A stretch of 64,000 nt of DNA from Halomonas sp. Y3. GTDB taxonomy: Bacteria; Pseudomonadota; Gammaproteobacteria; Pseudomonadales; Halomonadaceae. Positions 44,962 through 57,264 of the stretch are shown one piece after another (position 1 is the stretch's first letter; every line of letters starts with the position of its first letter). A model generated the notes under the pieces. The model was not told the DNA's origin, ran no database searches, and saw nothing but the letters and a program-made list of their open reading frames with translations. The DNA lies in contig NZ_CP099975.1 in assembly GCF_024137965.1 (NCBI RefSeq), forward strand, positions 744,001-808,000. The letters are read 5' to 3'. A program made the position numbers and the translations under genes.

Positions 44962-47900
44962 TCAGCCCTCGGGAGCGTCGAGCAGCGCCTCCAGCATGGC
45001 CAGCAGGTCGTCGCTCATGGCGTTCAACGCGGCCAGCTGCGCCATGGCGTCGTCCTGCCGGCCGCGATGGTGCAGGGCCACCAGGGTCTTGGCTCTGCTG
45101 TGGATGCGCTGGTGCTGACGTCGGATGGGCTCGCTGTCGAAGGGGCGCCGGTCGCAGCTGAGCTTGACCCAGTGGCGCAGCTGGCACGCCGACGCCGCCA
45201 GGGCCGGCGTCCCGCCGCTGTCGTTCAGGGCGGCGGTCAGCTGCTGGCGCCAGGCGCGATGCTCGACGCTGGCATACAGCAGGGGCAGCCGAGCCCGGCT
45301 CACGGGCGCCAGTCGTGCCCAGTGCGCCGGCGGCTGCCAGTGAGCCAGCCAGTCGGGGAGGGCCTCGGCGGGCATCGGACGCGCGATGCCGTGGCCCTGG
45401 CCCAGCTCGCACCCCAGGCGCAGCAGCAGGTCGCCGTGGCGGGTAGACTCCACCCCTTCCGCGATGACCCGGCGACCGAAGGCGTCGGCCAGCCCCAGGA
45501 CCCCCTCGAGGATCTTGATATCCTCGGGGACCTTGAGGATGTCGCGGATAAAGGACTGGTCGACCTTGATGGTGCCCGCCGGCAGGCGCTTGAGATAGGT
45601 CAGCGAGGAGTAGCCGCTGCCGAAGTCGTCCAGTGAAACATCGACCCCGGCCCGGCGGCACGCCGCCAGACGGTCGGCGATCAGGGCCAGATCGCCCAGG
45701 GCGCTGGTTTCCAGCACCTCGAGCTCCAGCATGCCCGGGGGCAGCTCGGGGTGCTCGGCAAGCAACCGGCCCAGGCGCTCGGGGAGCTCCCGCTGACGCA
45801 GCTGGCGGGCGCCGACATTCACGCTGACGGGCACGTTCAGCCCGCTACGGTACCAGGCCGCCGCCTGGGCCAGGGCGGTACGCATGACCCACTCGCCCAG
45901 CGCTTCCGCCAGGGCGTGCTCCTCCATGCCGGGCAGGAAGCTGCTGGGCAGCAGCAGCCCCCGTGCCGGATGCTGCCAGCGCAGCAGCGCCTCGACGCCG
46001 ACTACCGCCCCCGTGCGCAGGTTGACCTTGGGCTGGTAGTGCAGCAGCAGCTCGCCGTCCTCCAGCGCCTGCTGTAGCCTGCCCAGGCTTTCATGCTGGC
46101 TGCGCAGGTAGCGGTCATGCTCCGCATCGAAGAGGTGGTAGCGGCCCTTGCCGGCGAGCTTGGCCTGGTACATGGCCTGGTCGGCCTGGCGCAGGAGCTG
46201 CTCGGCCTCCATGGGCTCCGCCTGGGGGTAGAAGGTCACGCCGAGGCTGGCGTTGACCGACAGCTCCTGACCTTCGTGGGATACCGGCAGGGCAGCCGCT
46301 TCGAGCAGGCGCTCGAGCAGGGGCGTGGCCGAGGCGCGGTCGTTAAGCTCCCGCAGCACGGCGACGAACTCGTCGCCGCCCAGGCGCGCCAGGGTATCGC
46401 CCTCGCGCAGGACCCTCTTGAGCCGATGGGAGAGTGTGGTCAGCAGCTGGTCGCCGGCGGCGTGGCCGTGGCGGTCGTTGACGGCCTTGAAGCCGTCCAG
46501 ATCCAGGTAGGCCAGGGCCAGCAGGCTGCCGCGGCGTGACTCCTGGGTCATGGCCTGATCGAGGCGATCCGCCAGCAGCGCCCGGTTGGGGAGGCCGGTC
46601 AGGGCGTCGTGATGGGCCAGCTGCTCGAGCCGCTGCTCCTGCTCCTTGAGCAGGGTGATATCGCTGGCGATGCCAAGCAGGCCGACGATCTCTTCGCCAT
46701 CGTGAATCGGCGTCCTGATGTCCAGATAGACGCGGCGTTCGCCACCGGGGTCGGTGAGGATCACCTCCTCGGTCACCTGGTCGCCGTGCAGCACCCTGGC
46801 ATCGGTCCGGCGCTGCTGGTGGGCCAGTTCTCCGGGCAGAAAGCGGCTGGCGTCGCTGCCGATCAGCGCCTCTTCCGTACAGCCCAGCAGCGCCAGGGCG
46901 GCGCGGTTGGCGTAGCTGTAGCGGCTGTCGGCGTCCTTCATGTAGACGGGTGAGTCGACGTGGTCCAGGGCTTCCCGCAGGCGCTCGGTCTCGGCGTGGG
47001 CGCAGCGCAGTGCCATCTCGATCTCCTTGCGTTCGGTCGTATCGCTGATCACGCCGTACCAGGTGGTGCTGCCGTCGGGTTCGCGCTGGGGCAGAGCGTC
47101 GCCGGAGAGCCACCGCTGGCGGCCGTCGTCGAGGCGCACCCGATACTCATGGCGCCAGGGAGTCAGGGTCTCGGCGGAGTGCTGGATAGAACTCCGGAAG
47201 GCATCCAGGTCATCGGGGTGAATGATGGCGAAGGCGGGGGCGGCATCCTCCTTGAGGGCGTCCGGGGAGACGCCGTAGACGTGCTGCATGCTCGAGCTGG
47301 CATAGGGAAACCAGGAGCGGCCGTCGGGGGCCAGGCGGTATTCATAGACCACGCCGGGCACCCGGTCGGCAATGGTCTGCAGTCGCCCCAGCAGGCTGGC
47401 AAGCTCGGCTTCGCGGTCGCGGATGGCGAGGGTCAGCCTGTCGCTGATGCGCAGGGCCCGGGTGCGGGTGGTCAGTAGGGAGAGCAGCAGGGCGCAGAGC
47501 AGGCCGGTCAGGGCCAGGCCTGCGGCCAGAGTCAGCCAGGCGCTGAGGCTCGGCACAGCCCCCTCCGGGTCCAGGTGGTCGAAGTCGAGCCACCAGGTAC
47601 GGCCGTTGAAGTCGACCCGGCGCTGCTGGGAGAAGATGCTGGCTCGTGCCGGGTCGCTGGCCGGGGCATGGCTCTGATAGAGCAGGGCCTCTGGTGTCCG
47701 GCGCTCTCCGTCGTAGAGGCGCAGGGCCAAGGCGCCCTGCGAGCCCTGGTCCCAGGCGGCGAGGATGCCCTGCATCAGGTCGTGCATCCGGTAGGGAATA
47801 TAGACCCAGCCCTCCAGCGCCTGGTGCCGCTGGGCCAGACTGTCGAGCGGCTCGCCCCGGCGATAGACCGGTACATACATCAGGGTGCCGGGCTGTACAT

Positions 47901-48480
47901 CCTCGTCGGTCTCCTGGACCAGCTGTACTCTGGCACTCAGGGCGGCTCGGCCGGTATCTCGCGCCTGTTCCATGGCCGCACGGCGCACCGGCTCCGAGTA
48001 GGTGTCATAGCCCAGGGCGCGCCGGTTGCGTTCGTTCAGCGGCTCCAGGTAGACGACGGCGGCATAGGTGTCCCGCTGCCCCGGGGGGTGGACGCGGTAG
48101 TCGGCCAGGCCTTCGGCGCGCATCTCGGCTTCGTGGGCCTCCAGCCCGGCCGGCGATATCCGTCGGGCGTAGCCGATGCCCTGGATATTTCCCAGGGCAT
48201 CGGTCGCGTGAAGCTTGTCGATAAAGGTGCGCCACCCGTCTCGGCTGACCTCCTCCGAGGCCTCGAAGAGGCCCGCCGCGCCGCGCAGCACCAGCGCATA
48301 GGCGGCCAGGCGCTCCTCGATGCGCGCGGTCACCCGGTCGGCGGTAAAGGCGAAGCGCTGCAGGGCCTCCTCCGCGCTGCTCTGCCGCACCTGGTGGGCG
48401 GCGAACAGGGAGAGACAGGCCCCGCCAAGGGCGATCAGCCATAGCCACAGGGGCGGGCGAGTGCGGAGCAGTGTGCGCAT
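44962..48480 (-). CDS. CHASE-PAS-PAS-GGDEF-EAL-CZB protein (c-di-GMP turnover)
   Basis: An 1172-residue membrane protein: TM1 (about 11-30), CHASE sensor (about 75-270, with GIGYARRISP), TM2 (about 310-337), PAS domains (about 365-480 and 490-615), GGDEF (motif LGGDEF at about 700), EAL (VEALLRW at about 830, DDFGSGYSSL). Beyond EAL is a helical tail (about 1055-1160) with His in EHRAW (about 1072), Cys in ACQLRHW (about 1100) and HQRIH (about 1122), which matches the H-C-H pattern of the zinc-binding CZB domain. Output may be tuned both by an outside ligand and by zinc. Convergent with the SDR gene, seven bases apart. Confidence 0.9.
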   Translation of the reverse strand: MRTLLRTRPPLWLWLIALGGACLSLFAAHQVRQSSAEEALQRFAFTADRVTARIEERLAAYALVLRGAAGLFEASEEVSRDGWRTFIDKLHATDALGNIQGIGYARRISPAGLEAHEAEMRAEGLADYRVHPPGQRDTYAAVVYLEPLNERNRRALGYDTYSEPVRRAAMEQARDTGRAALSARVQLVQETDEDVQPGTLMYVPVYRRGEPLDSLAQRHQALEGWVYIPYRMHDLMQGILAAWDQGSQGALALRLYDGERRTPEALLYQSHAPASDPARASIFSQQRRVDFNGRTWWLDFDHLDPEGAVPSLSAWLTLAAGLALTGLLCALLLSLLTTRTRALRISDRLTLAIRDREAELASLLGRLQTIADRVPGVVYEYRLAPDGRSWFPYASSSMQHVYGVSPDALKEDAAPAFAIIHPDDLDAFRSSIQHSAETLTPWRHEYRVRLDDGRQRWLSGDALPQREPDGSTTWYGVISDTTERKEIEMALRCAHAETERLREALDHVDSPVYMKDADSRYSYANRAALALLGCTEEALIGSDASRFLPGELAHQQRRTDARVLHGDQVTEEVILTDPGGERRVYLDIRTPIHDGEEIVGLLGIASDITLLKEQEQRLEQLAHHDALTGLPNRALLADRLDQAMTQESRRGSLLALAYLDLDGFKAVNDRHGHAAGDQLLTTLSHRLKRVLREGDTLARLGGDEFVAVLRELNDRASATPLLERLLEAAALPVSHEGQELSVNASLGVTFYPQAEPMEAEQLLRQADQAMYQAKLAGKGRYHLFDAEHDRYLRSQHESLGRLQQALEDGELLLHYQPKVNLRTGAVVGVEALLRWQHPARGLLLPSSFLPGMEEHALAEALGEWVMRTALAQAAAWYRSGLNVPVSVNVGARQLRQRELPERLGRLLAEHPELPPGMLELEVLETSALGDLALIADRLAACRRAGVDVSLDDFGSGYSSLTYLKRLPAGTIKVDQSFIRDILKVPEDIKILEGVLGLADAFGRRVIAEGVESTRHGDLLLRLGCELGQGHGIARPMPAEALPDWLAHWQPPAHWARLAPVSRARLPLLYASVEHRAWRQQLTAALNDSGGTPALAASACQLRHWVKLSCDRRPFDSEPIRRQHQRIHSRAKTLVALHHRGRQDDAMAQLAALNAMSDDLLAMLEALLDAPEG

Positions 48481-48638
48481 GGGCCTGACCTGACGGGGCG
48501 GGCTGCCTGAGATAGCTGCAGCTTACGTTGCCTTGGACAGTCTGTCTGCAGGGATGCGGCAAACAGGCTGGGGGTATAGGCTGAAGGCGTCGTGACCCCG
48601 CTGCCCTGAGTCGGGGCGGCAAGATGAGGAGTGCTGCC

Positions 48639-49493
48639 ATGATGATGACCCTGCTGCGTCCGCTGCTGCCCTTCGGCGCTGCCCTGCTGCTGACCCTGGG
48701 CAGCGCTGCCCAGGCCCGGGAGCTGGCCGCACCCCAGGACACGATGGTCGAGGTGGAGGTGGCCACGGTGGGCATGTCGGGGGTGGCCGGAGTGCCGGTG
48801 GTGCTGCTGCGCGAGCCGGGGGCCCGGGAGGTGATCCCGATCTATATCGGCGTGACCGAGGCGCGCGCCATCCTGCGCGCCCTGGCCGGCGAGCGCGGCC
48901 CGCGGCCGATGACTCACGAGCTGCTGGGTGATGTGCTGGAGGGTGTCGAGGTAACGCTGACGCGGGTCTATGTGGATGCCCTCACCGAGAGTACCTTCCT
49001 GGGCATGCTGGAGCTGACGCTGCCCGGCCGTGAGGCGCCGGTGCATATCGATAGCCGCCCCAGCGATGCCATCGCCCTGGCGCTGAAGGCCGGGGCCAGC
49101 ATCCATGTGGCGCCGGAGGTGCTGGAGGCGGCCCGGCAGATCGAGTTTCAGGGCTTGGACGATCAGGTGGTGGTGGCGCTGGGCATCACGGTGACGCCGC
49201 TGGACGAGGACCTGCGCGAGGCCCTGGGCCTGCCGGACCGGGCCGGGGTGCTGGTCAGCGACGTCAGCGGTGAGGCCGCGGCGGCGGGGCTTGCCCCCGG
49301 GGACCTGTTGCTGGAGGTCAACGGCGAGACGCCCGAGACGCCGATGCACTTCCTGGAGCTGGTGCGCGACACGCCCCGGGACGCCCCTGCCCGGCTGCGG
49401 GTCTGGCAGCAGGGCGAGATCCTCGAGGTGGAGCTCTCCACCGAGGTGCCGACACCCGCTCCGCGGCGTCGCGCCCCAAGGCTTGAGGCCTGA
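48639..49493 (+). CDS. Exported bifunctional-nuclease-domain (DUF151) and PDZ fusion
   Basis: The 284-residue product has a signal peptide (about 1-26, ending GSAAQA), a BFN/DUF151 domain (about 35-170; IPIYIGVTEARAI, HELLGDVLEGV, SRPSDAIALALKAGA) and a PDZ domain (about 195-265; GVLVSDVSGEAAAAGLAPGD). DUF151 proteins are usually cytosolic, so an exported copy joined to PDZ is unusual; a nuclease role would have to be outside the cytoplasm. The ATG at 48639 has a GAGGAG site at seven bases; an earlier ATG at 48624 lies inside that site. Confidence 0.85.
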   Translation: MMMTLLRPLLPFGAALLLTLGSAAQARELAAPQDTMVEVEVATVGMSGVAGVPVVLLREPGAREVIPIYIGVTEARAILRALAGERGPRPMTHELLGDVLEGVEVTLTRVYVDALTESTFLGMLELTLPGREAPVHIDSRPSDAIALALKAGASIHVAPEVLEAARQIEFQGLDDQVVVALGITVTPLDEDLREALGLPDRAGVLVSDVSGEAAAAGLAPGDLLLEVNGETPETPMHFLELVRDTPRDAPARLRVWQQGEILEVELSTEVPTPAPRRRAPRLEA

Positions 49494-49549
49494 GTCGAAC
49501 TTGGCAGCCGGCGCCGGGCGGGCAAGAATGGGCGCCAGGAGGATTGCCC

Positions 49550-49936
49550 ATGCTTGTTTCATTGATTGCTGCCGGCCTGCTCGGCGCCCCCGCCCTTGCC
49601 GCCGACGCGCCTGACAAGGTCGATCTGACCGCCCTGGAAGCCCATCACCGGGAGCTGCTCTCCTGCGACCGCCTGACCGGCCACTGGCTCCAGGAGGATG
49701 AGTACATGGCGATGCACACCGCCATCGGCGACTCCCGGCAGCGCCTGGAGGCGCTGCGCCCCATGCCCTTCAGCGAAGAGGAGTTCCCGGCGGGCGCGGC
49801 CGACCTGACCATCGGCGAGACTCGCTACACCGGTGATGACGTCGCGCGGATGAAGGAGACGCCCGGCGAGGCCGATGTGCGCGAGGCCTACCTCACCATC
49901 CGCCCGCACTGCATGCGGCTGATCGGCTACTTCTGA
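49550..49936 (+). CDS. Small secreted protein of unknown function
   Basis: A 128-residue protein with a signal peptide (about 1-17, ending ALA) and a helical mature part with HHRELLSCDRLTGHWLQEDEY. Two mature cysteines (about 39 and 121) may form a disulfide. It is rich in Glu and has no family I recognise. AGGAGG precedes ATG at seven bases. It follows the BFN-PDZ gene after 56 bases and may share its transcript; a strong hairpin follows. Confidence 0.75.
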   Translation: MLVSLIAAGLLGAPALAADAPDKVDLTALEAHHRELLSCDRLTGHWLQEDEYMAMHTAIGDSRQRLEALRPMPFSEEEFPAGAADLTIGETRYTGDDVARMKETPGEADVREAYLTIRPHCMRLIGYF

Positions 49937-49950
49937 CGCGCCTTGGGCTC

Positions 49951-49992
49951 GACAAGATGGCCACCGCGGTAAGCCGCGGTGGCCATCTTGTC
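49951..49992 (+). terminator. Long perfect hairpin, probable terminator
   Basis: A 19-bp perfect stem (49951-49969 with 49974-49992) with a TAAG loop lies 14 bases after the stop of the small secreted protein, and between it and tRNA-Thr. The T-run is absent, but the stem is the strongest in the window. Confidence 0.7.
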
Positions 49993-50001
49993 GGAAGGGG
50001 A

Positions 50002-50033
50002 GGTGCCGCAAAAGAAAGGGGTGGTGCCGCAAA
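50002..50033. repeat. Direct repeat of the tRNA-Thr 3' end
   Basis: GGTGCCGCAAA occurs at 50002-50012 and again at 50023-50033, where it is the 3' end of the tRNA on the minus strand. The first copy lies just outside the gene. It may be a slip duplication or a remnant attachment site. Confidence 0.55.
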
Positions 50034-50097
50034 GAGGAGTCGAACCTCCGACCTACGCATTACGAGTGCGTTGCTCTACCAGCTGAGCTATTGCGGC
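50022..50097 (-). tRNA. tRNA-Thr (anticodon CGT)
   Basis: A 76-base cloverleaf on the minus strand. Acceptor GCCGCAA/TTGCGGC, discriminator A, encoded CCA, D-arm with AGCTCAGCTGGTAGAGC, anticodon stem CGCAC... around loop CTCGTAA with anticodon CGT, and T-arm GTTCGACTCC. The arms pair well. Confidence 0.94.
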
Positions 50098-50116
50098 GCC
50101 TGTCGTGATGGTAGCG

Positions 50117-50134
50117 CCGCCGAGGGCGCTTCGG

Positions 50135-50148
<14 letters not shown>
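50117..50148 (-). terminator. Hairpin at the 3' end of tesB
   Basis: CCGCCGAGGGC (50117-50127) and GCCCTCGGCGG (50138-50148) form an 11-bp stem over the tesB stop codon. There is no T-run, so the terminator role is uncertain. Confidence 0.4.
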
Positions 50149-52957
<2,809 letters not shown>

Positions 52958-53126
52958 GCGGGTGACGGCTGGCGGAGACGACCCCTCACCATAACCAGCC
53001 CCGGCGCCGCTGTCATCCGTGCGATTTCTCGCCTCGATTTCTTCCGCCCCGAGCTTTCCAGTATCATAGGCGCTCTTTGCCGCTGGCTGCGGCCCCGACC
53101 CTGATGATTTCCAGAGGCTCCAGGAT

Positions 53127-56100
53127 ATGCTCGAACTGCGCGGCGCCCCCGCCCTCTCCGCCTTCCGTCACGCCAAGCTGCTGGCCGCCCTGCGCGAGGT
53201 GGCGGCCGACGTCGAGTCGCTCACCGCGGAGTACGTGCACTTCGTCGATCACGAAGGCGAGCTCAGCGCCGAGGCGCTGGCGGTGCTGGAGCAGCTGCTC
53301 GACTATGGTTCTCAACTTCAGGGTTCTCACCTTCAGGGCTCTGACGTCGAGGGCGCCCGAGCAGAGGGCCAGCTGTTCCTGGTGGTGCCGCGTATCGGCA
53401 CCCAGTCGCCCTGGTCCTCCAAGGCCACTGATATCGCCCACAGCTGTGGCCTCAAGGGCGTGCGGCGCCTGGAGCGTGGCATCGCCTACCGGGTCAAGCT
53501 CAAGGGCATGCTCTCGGAGAAGGTCTTCGAGGCCATTCGCGCCACCCTCCACGACCGCATGACCGAGACCGTGCTGGCCGACGCCTCGGACGCGGCCAAG
53601 CTCTTCGCCCACCACGAGCCGGCCCCCCTGGGCAGCGTGGACGTGCTGGAGGGCGGCCGTGAGGCGCTGGTCGATGCCAACGTCGCCCTGGGCCTGGCCC
53701 TGGCCGAGGATGAGATCGACTATCTGGTGGAGGCCTTCGGCGACCTGGGCCGCAATCCCACCGACGTCGAGCTGATGATGTTCGCCCAGGCGAACTCCGA
53801 GCACTGCCGCCACAAGATCTTCAACGCCGACTGGGTGGTCGACGGCGAGGCCCAGAGCCATTCGCTGTTCAAGATGATCAAGAACACCTACCAGGCCTCC
53901 CCGGAGAATATCCTCTCCGCCTACAGCGACAACGCCGCGGTGATCAAGGGCACCACGGCGCCGCGCTTCTTCCCGGCGCCGCTGATCGGCCAGGCAGGCG
54001 AGCGCGCCGTCTACGGCAGCACCGAGGAGCCGATCCAGATCCTGATGAAGGTGGAGACCCATAACCACCCCACGGCCATCGCCCCGCACCCGGGGGCGGC
54101 CACCGGCGCCGGCGGCGAGATCCGCGACGAGGGCGCCACCGGCATCGGCGGCAAGCCCAAGGCGGGCCTCACCGGCTTCACCGTCTCCAACCTGCGCATC
54201 CCCGAGTTCGTGCAGCCCTGGGAGGCCTTCGACTACGGCAAGCCCGAGCGCATCGTCTCGGCCCTCGAGATCATGCTGGAGGGCCCCATCGGCGGGGCGG
54301 CCTTCAACAACGAGTTCGGCCGGCCCAACCTCGCCGGCTACTTCCGCACCTTCGAGCAGGACGCCCTGGGGGCGGGCGGCATCGAGCGCCGCGGCTATCA
54401 CAAGCCGATCATGATCGCCGGCGGCTACGGCAACATCCGCGACGGCCACGTCCAGAAGGGCGAGATCCCGGTGGGCGGCAAGCTGATCGTGATGGGCGGC
54501 CCCGCCATGCTGATCGGCCTGGGGGGCGGTGCGGCCTCCTCCATGGCCTCCGGCGCCTCCAGCGCTGACCTGGACTTCGCCTCGGTGCAGCGCGGCAACC
54601 CCGAGATCGAGCGCCGCGTCCAGGAGGTGATCGACCGCTGCTGGGCCCTGGGCGAGGGCAACCCCATCCGCTTCTTCCACGACGTGGGGGCGGGTGGGCT
54701 CTCCAATGCCCTGCCGGAGCTGGTCAAGGATGGCGAACGCGGCGGGCTCTTCGACCTGCGCGCGGTGCCCAACGCCGAGCCCGGCATGAGCCCGCTGGAG
54801 ATCTGGTGCAACGAGGCCCAGGAGCGCTATGTGCTGGCGGTGGCCCCGGAGGATCTCGACACCTTCGACGCCCTCTGCCAGCGGGAGCGCTGCCCCTACG
54901 CTGTGGTAGGGGAGGCCACCGAGGCGCACCACCTGGAGGTGCGCGACGGCCACTTCGACACCAAGCCCGTGGACCTGCCCATGAGCGTGCTCTTCGGCAA
55001 GCCGCCGAAGATGACCCGGGAGTTCACGCGCCAGGGCATCGAGCTGCCCGGTGTGATGCTCGACAACCTGGATCTGCGCGAGGCGATGGATCGGGTGCTG
55101 CGCCTGCCCACCGTGGCCTCCAAGAGCTTTTTGATCACCATCGGTGACCGCTCCATCACCGGCCAGGTGGCCCGAGACCAGATGGTCGGCCCCTGGCAGG
55201 TGCCGGTGGCCGACGTGGCCGTGACCACGGCCAGCTTCGACACCCACACGGGCGAGGCCATGGCCATGGGCGAGCGTCCCCCGGTGGCGCTGATCGACCC
55301 CGCCGCCAGCGCCCGCCTGGCGGTGGCCGAGGCGATCACCAACCTGGCCGCGGCCCCCATCGAGAAGCTCGGCGACATCAAGCTCTCCGCCAACTGGATG
55401 AGCGCCGCCGACCACCCCGGCGAGAACCAGGCCCTTTACGACGCCGTTCACGCCGTGGGCATGGAGCTCTGCCCTCAGCTCGGCATCGCCATCCCGGTGG
55501 GCAAGGACTCCATGTCCATGCGCACCGCCTGGCAGGAGTCGAACGGCTCTGATGACGGGCACGGCGAGGCCGAGGAGAAGAGCGTCACCTCGCCGCTGTC
55601 GCTGGTGATCACCGGCTTTGCGCCGGTCACCGATGCCATGCAGACCCTGACGCCCCAGATCAATCTGGAGCAGGACGAGTCCGATCTGCTGCTGATCGAC
55701 CTGGGCGGCGGCCGGAATCGCCTGGGCGGCTCGGCACTCGCCCAGGTCTACGGCCAGGTGGGCGACGAGTGCCCGGACCTGGACGATCCCGAGGACCTCA
55801 AGGCCTTCTTCGCGGTGATCCAGGGGCTCAACGCCGAGGGCAAGCTGCTCGCCTACCACGACCGCAGCGACGGTGGCCTGCTGGTGACCCTGCTGGAGAT
55901 GGCCTTTGCCGCCCATGCCGGCCTGGAGATCAAGCTCGACTGGCTGGTGGATGAGCCCGTGGAGGCCTTCAATGCGCTGTTTGCCGAGGAGCTCGGCGCG
56001 GTGATCCAGGTGAATCGCGAGCACACCGAGGAGGTGCTGGCCCAGTTCGCCGCTGCCGGCATCGAGACCTGCGGCGTCATCGCCCGGCCCCGCTACGATG

Positions 56101-57101
56101 ACCAGGTGCGGGTGACCCTCTTCGAGGAGCCGCTGCTGGAGACCACTCGGCTGCTGGCCCAGCGCACCTGGTCCGAGACCAGCTACCGCCTGCAGGCCCT
56201 GCGCGACAACCCTGAGTGCGCCAAGAGCGAATTTGACGGCCTGCTCGACGACCGCGACCCGGGCCTCTCCGCGACCCCCGCCTTCGACGTGAACGAGGAT
56301 ATTGCCGCACCCTACCTCAACCTGGCCCGCCCCTCGGTGGCGGTGCTGCGCGAGCAGGGCGTCAACGGCCAGGTGGAGATGGCCTGGGCCTTCGATCGCG
56401 CCGGCTTCGAGGCGGTGGACGTGCATATGAGCGATATCCTCGAGGGGCGCGTCGATCTCGAGGCCTTCAAGGGGCTGGTGGCCTGCGGCGGCTTCTCCTA
56501 CGGCGACGTGCTCGGCGCCGGCGGCGGCTGGGCCAAGTCGGTGCTCTTCAACGCGCGCGCCCGGGAGCAGTTCGCGGCCTTCTTCCAGCGCGACGACAGC
56601 TTCTCCCTGGGGGTCTGCAACGGCTGTCAGATGCTCGCCCAGCTCAAGGCGCTGATCCCCGGCGCCGAGGCCTGGCCGCGCTTCATGCGCAATGAGTCGG
56701 AGCAGTTCGAGGCCCGGGTGGCCATGGTCCAGGTGGAGAAGAGTCCCTCTATTCTGCTGGCCGGTATGGAGGGCTCGCGTCTGCCCATCGCCGTGGCTCA
56801 CGGCGAGGGTCGCGCCGAGTTCCGCGACAGCGCCCATCTGCGCACCATGCAGGGCAGCGGCCAGGTGGCCCTGCGCTACGTGGACAACTACGGCCAGGTG
56901 ACCACCCGCTATCCGGCCAATCCCAACGGCTCTCCCTCCGGGATCACCGGCCTGACCACCCCGGATGGCCGCGCCACCATCATGATGCCCCACCCGGAGC
57001 GGGTGGTGCGGGCGGTCACCAACTCCTGGCGTCCGGCGGAGTGGAACCGGGACGGCGCCTGGCTGCGCCTCTTCCGCAACGCCCGGGTCTGGGTGGGCTG
57101 A
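53127..57101 (+). CDS. purL: Phosphoribosylformylglycinamidine synthase
   Basis: PurL makes FGAM from FGAR, ATP and glutamine (step 4 of purine synthesis). The 1324-residue protein is the large single-chain form: N-terminal PurS-like domain (start [14 protein letters not shown]), linker, two AIRS-like ATP halves ([37 protein letters not shown]) and a C-terminal glutaminase with Cys in GVCNGCQML and His/Glu in [10 protein letters not shown]. It is about 30 residues longer than E. coli PurL. A 15-base tandem repeat adds residues in a loop of the first domain. A terminator follows at 57143. Confidence 0.98.
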   Translation: MLELRGAPALSAFRHAKLLAALREVAADVESLTAEYVHFVDHEGELSAEALAVLEQLLDYGSQLQGSHLQGSDVEGARAEGQLFLVVPRIGTQSPWSSKATDIAHSCGLKGVRRLERGIAYRVKLKGMLSEKVFEAIRATLHDRMTETVLADASDAAKLFAHHEPAPLGSVDVLEGGREALVDANVALGLALAEDEIDYLVEAFGDLGRNPTDVELMMFAQANSEHCRHKIFNADWVVDGEAQSHSLFKMIKNTYQASPENILSAYSDNAAVIKGTTAPRFFPAPLIGQAGERAVYGSTEEPIQILMKVETHNHPTAIAPHPGAATGAGGEIRDEGATGIGGKPKAGLTGFTVSNLRIPEFVQPWEAFDYGKPERIVSALEIMLEGPIGGAAFNNEFGRPNLAGYFRTFEQDALGAGGIERRGYHKPIMIAGGYGNIRDGHVQKGEIPVGGKLIVMGGPAMLIGLGGGAASSMASGASSADLDFASVQRGNPEIERRVQEVIDRCWALGEGNPIRFFHDVGAGGLSNALPELVKDGERGGLFDLRAVPNAEPGMSPLEIWCNEAQERYVLAVAPEDLDTFDALCQRERCPYAVVGEATEAHHLEVRDGHFDTKPVDLPMSVLFGKPPKMTREFTRQGIELPGVMLDNLDLREAMDRVLRLPTVASKSFLITIGDRSITGQVARDQMVGPWQVPVADVAVTTASFDTHTGEAMAMGERPPVALIDPAASARLAVAEAITNLAAAPIEKLGDIKLSANWMSAADHPGENQALYDAVHAVGMELCPQLGIAIPVGKDSMSMRTAWQESNGSDDGHGEAEEKSVTSPLSLVITGFAPVTDAMQTLTPQINLEQDESDLLLIDLGGGRNRLGGSALAQVYGQVGDECPDLDDPEDLKAFFAVIQGLNAEGKLLAYHDRSDGGLLVTLLEMAFAAHAGLEIKLDWLVDEPVEAFNALFAEELGAVIQVNREHTEEVLAQFAAAGIETCGVIARPRYDDQVRVTLFEEPLLETTRLLAQRTWSETSYRLQALRDNPECAKSEFDGLLDDRDPGLSATPAFDVNEDIAAPYLNLARPSVAVLREQGVNGQVEMAWAFDRAGFEAVDVHMSDILEGRVDLEAFKGLVACGGFSYGDVLGAGGGWAKSVLFNARAREQFAAFFQRDDSFSLGVCNGCQMLAQLKALIPGAEAWPRFMRNESEQFEARVAMVQVEKSPSILLAGMEGSRLPIAVAHGEGRAEFRDSAHLRTMQGSGQVALRYVDNYGQVTTRYPANPNGSPSGITGLTTPDGRATIMMPHPERVVRAVTNSWRPAEWNRDGAWLRLFRNARVWVG
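53307..53351 (+). repeat. 15-base tandem repeat inside purL
   Basis: Two 15-base units with one mismatch (53307-53321, 53322-53336) and a diverged third (53337-53351) encode [15 protein letters not shown]. Codons such as TCT, CAA and CTT stand out from the rest of the gene. Compared with E. coli PurL as I recall it, this loop is about ten residues longer. Confidence 0.8.
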
Positions 57102-57142
57102 TTCACCGACCTCGCGCAGCAGCATCCCTCCAGCAGGAGATC

Positions 57143-57166
57143 AAAGGCGGCCTTCGGGCCGCCTTT
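57143..57166 (+). terminator. Rho-independent terminator of purL
   Basis: AAAGGCGGCC-TTCG-GGCCGCCTTT: a perfect 10-bp stem with a stable UUCG-type loop, followed by GTCGTCTT, 41 bases after the purL stop. Confidence 0.9.
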
Positions 57167-57264
57167 GTCGTCTTGAGTCGCCCTCGACATGAAACGAGTG
57201 TTTGAATGCGCGACCCGGGCCCGGCACACTCGATGCCATGGTGCCGAACAGGAGGACTGGCCAG

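Noticed and set aside
52958..53126. PurR box ahead of purL
   Set aside because: No match to the E. coli PurR palindrome was seen; only a possible -10 (TATCAT at 53062) without a convincing -35.
53064..57125. A 1353-codon minus-strand open frame opposite purL
   Set aside because: It is a mirror of purL codon bias (rich in His, Gly, Ala, Val, Leu), with no motifs; purL is certain on the other strand.
57202..57264. An earlier start for the crotonase-family gene
   Set aside because: It would run through the AGGAGG ribosome-binding site at 57250-57255, which is well placed for the ATG at 57265.
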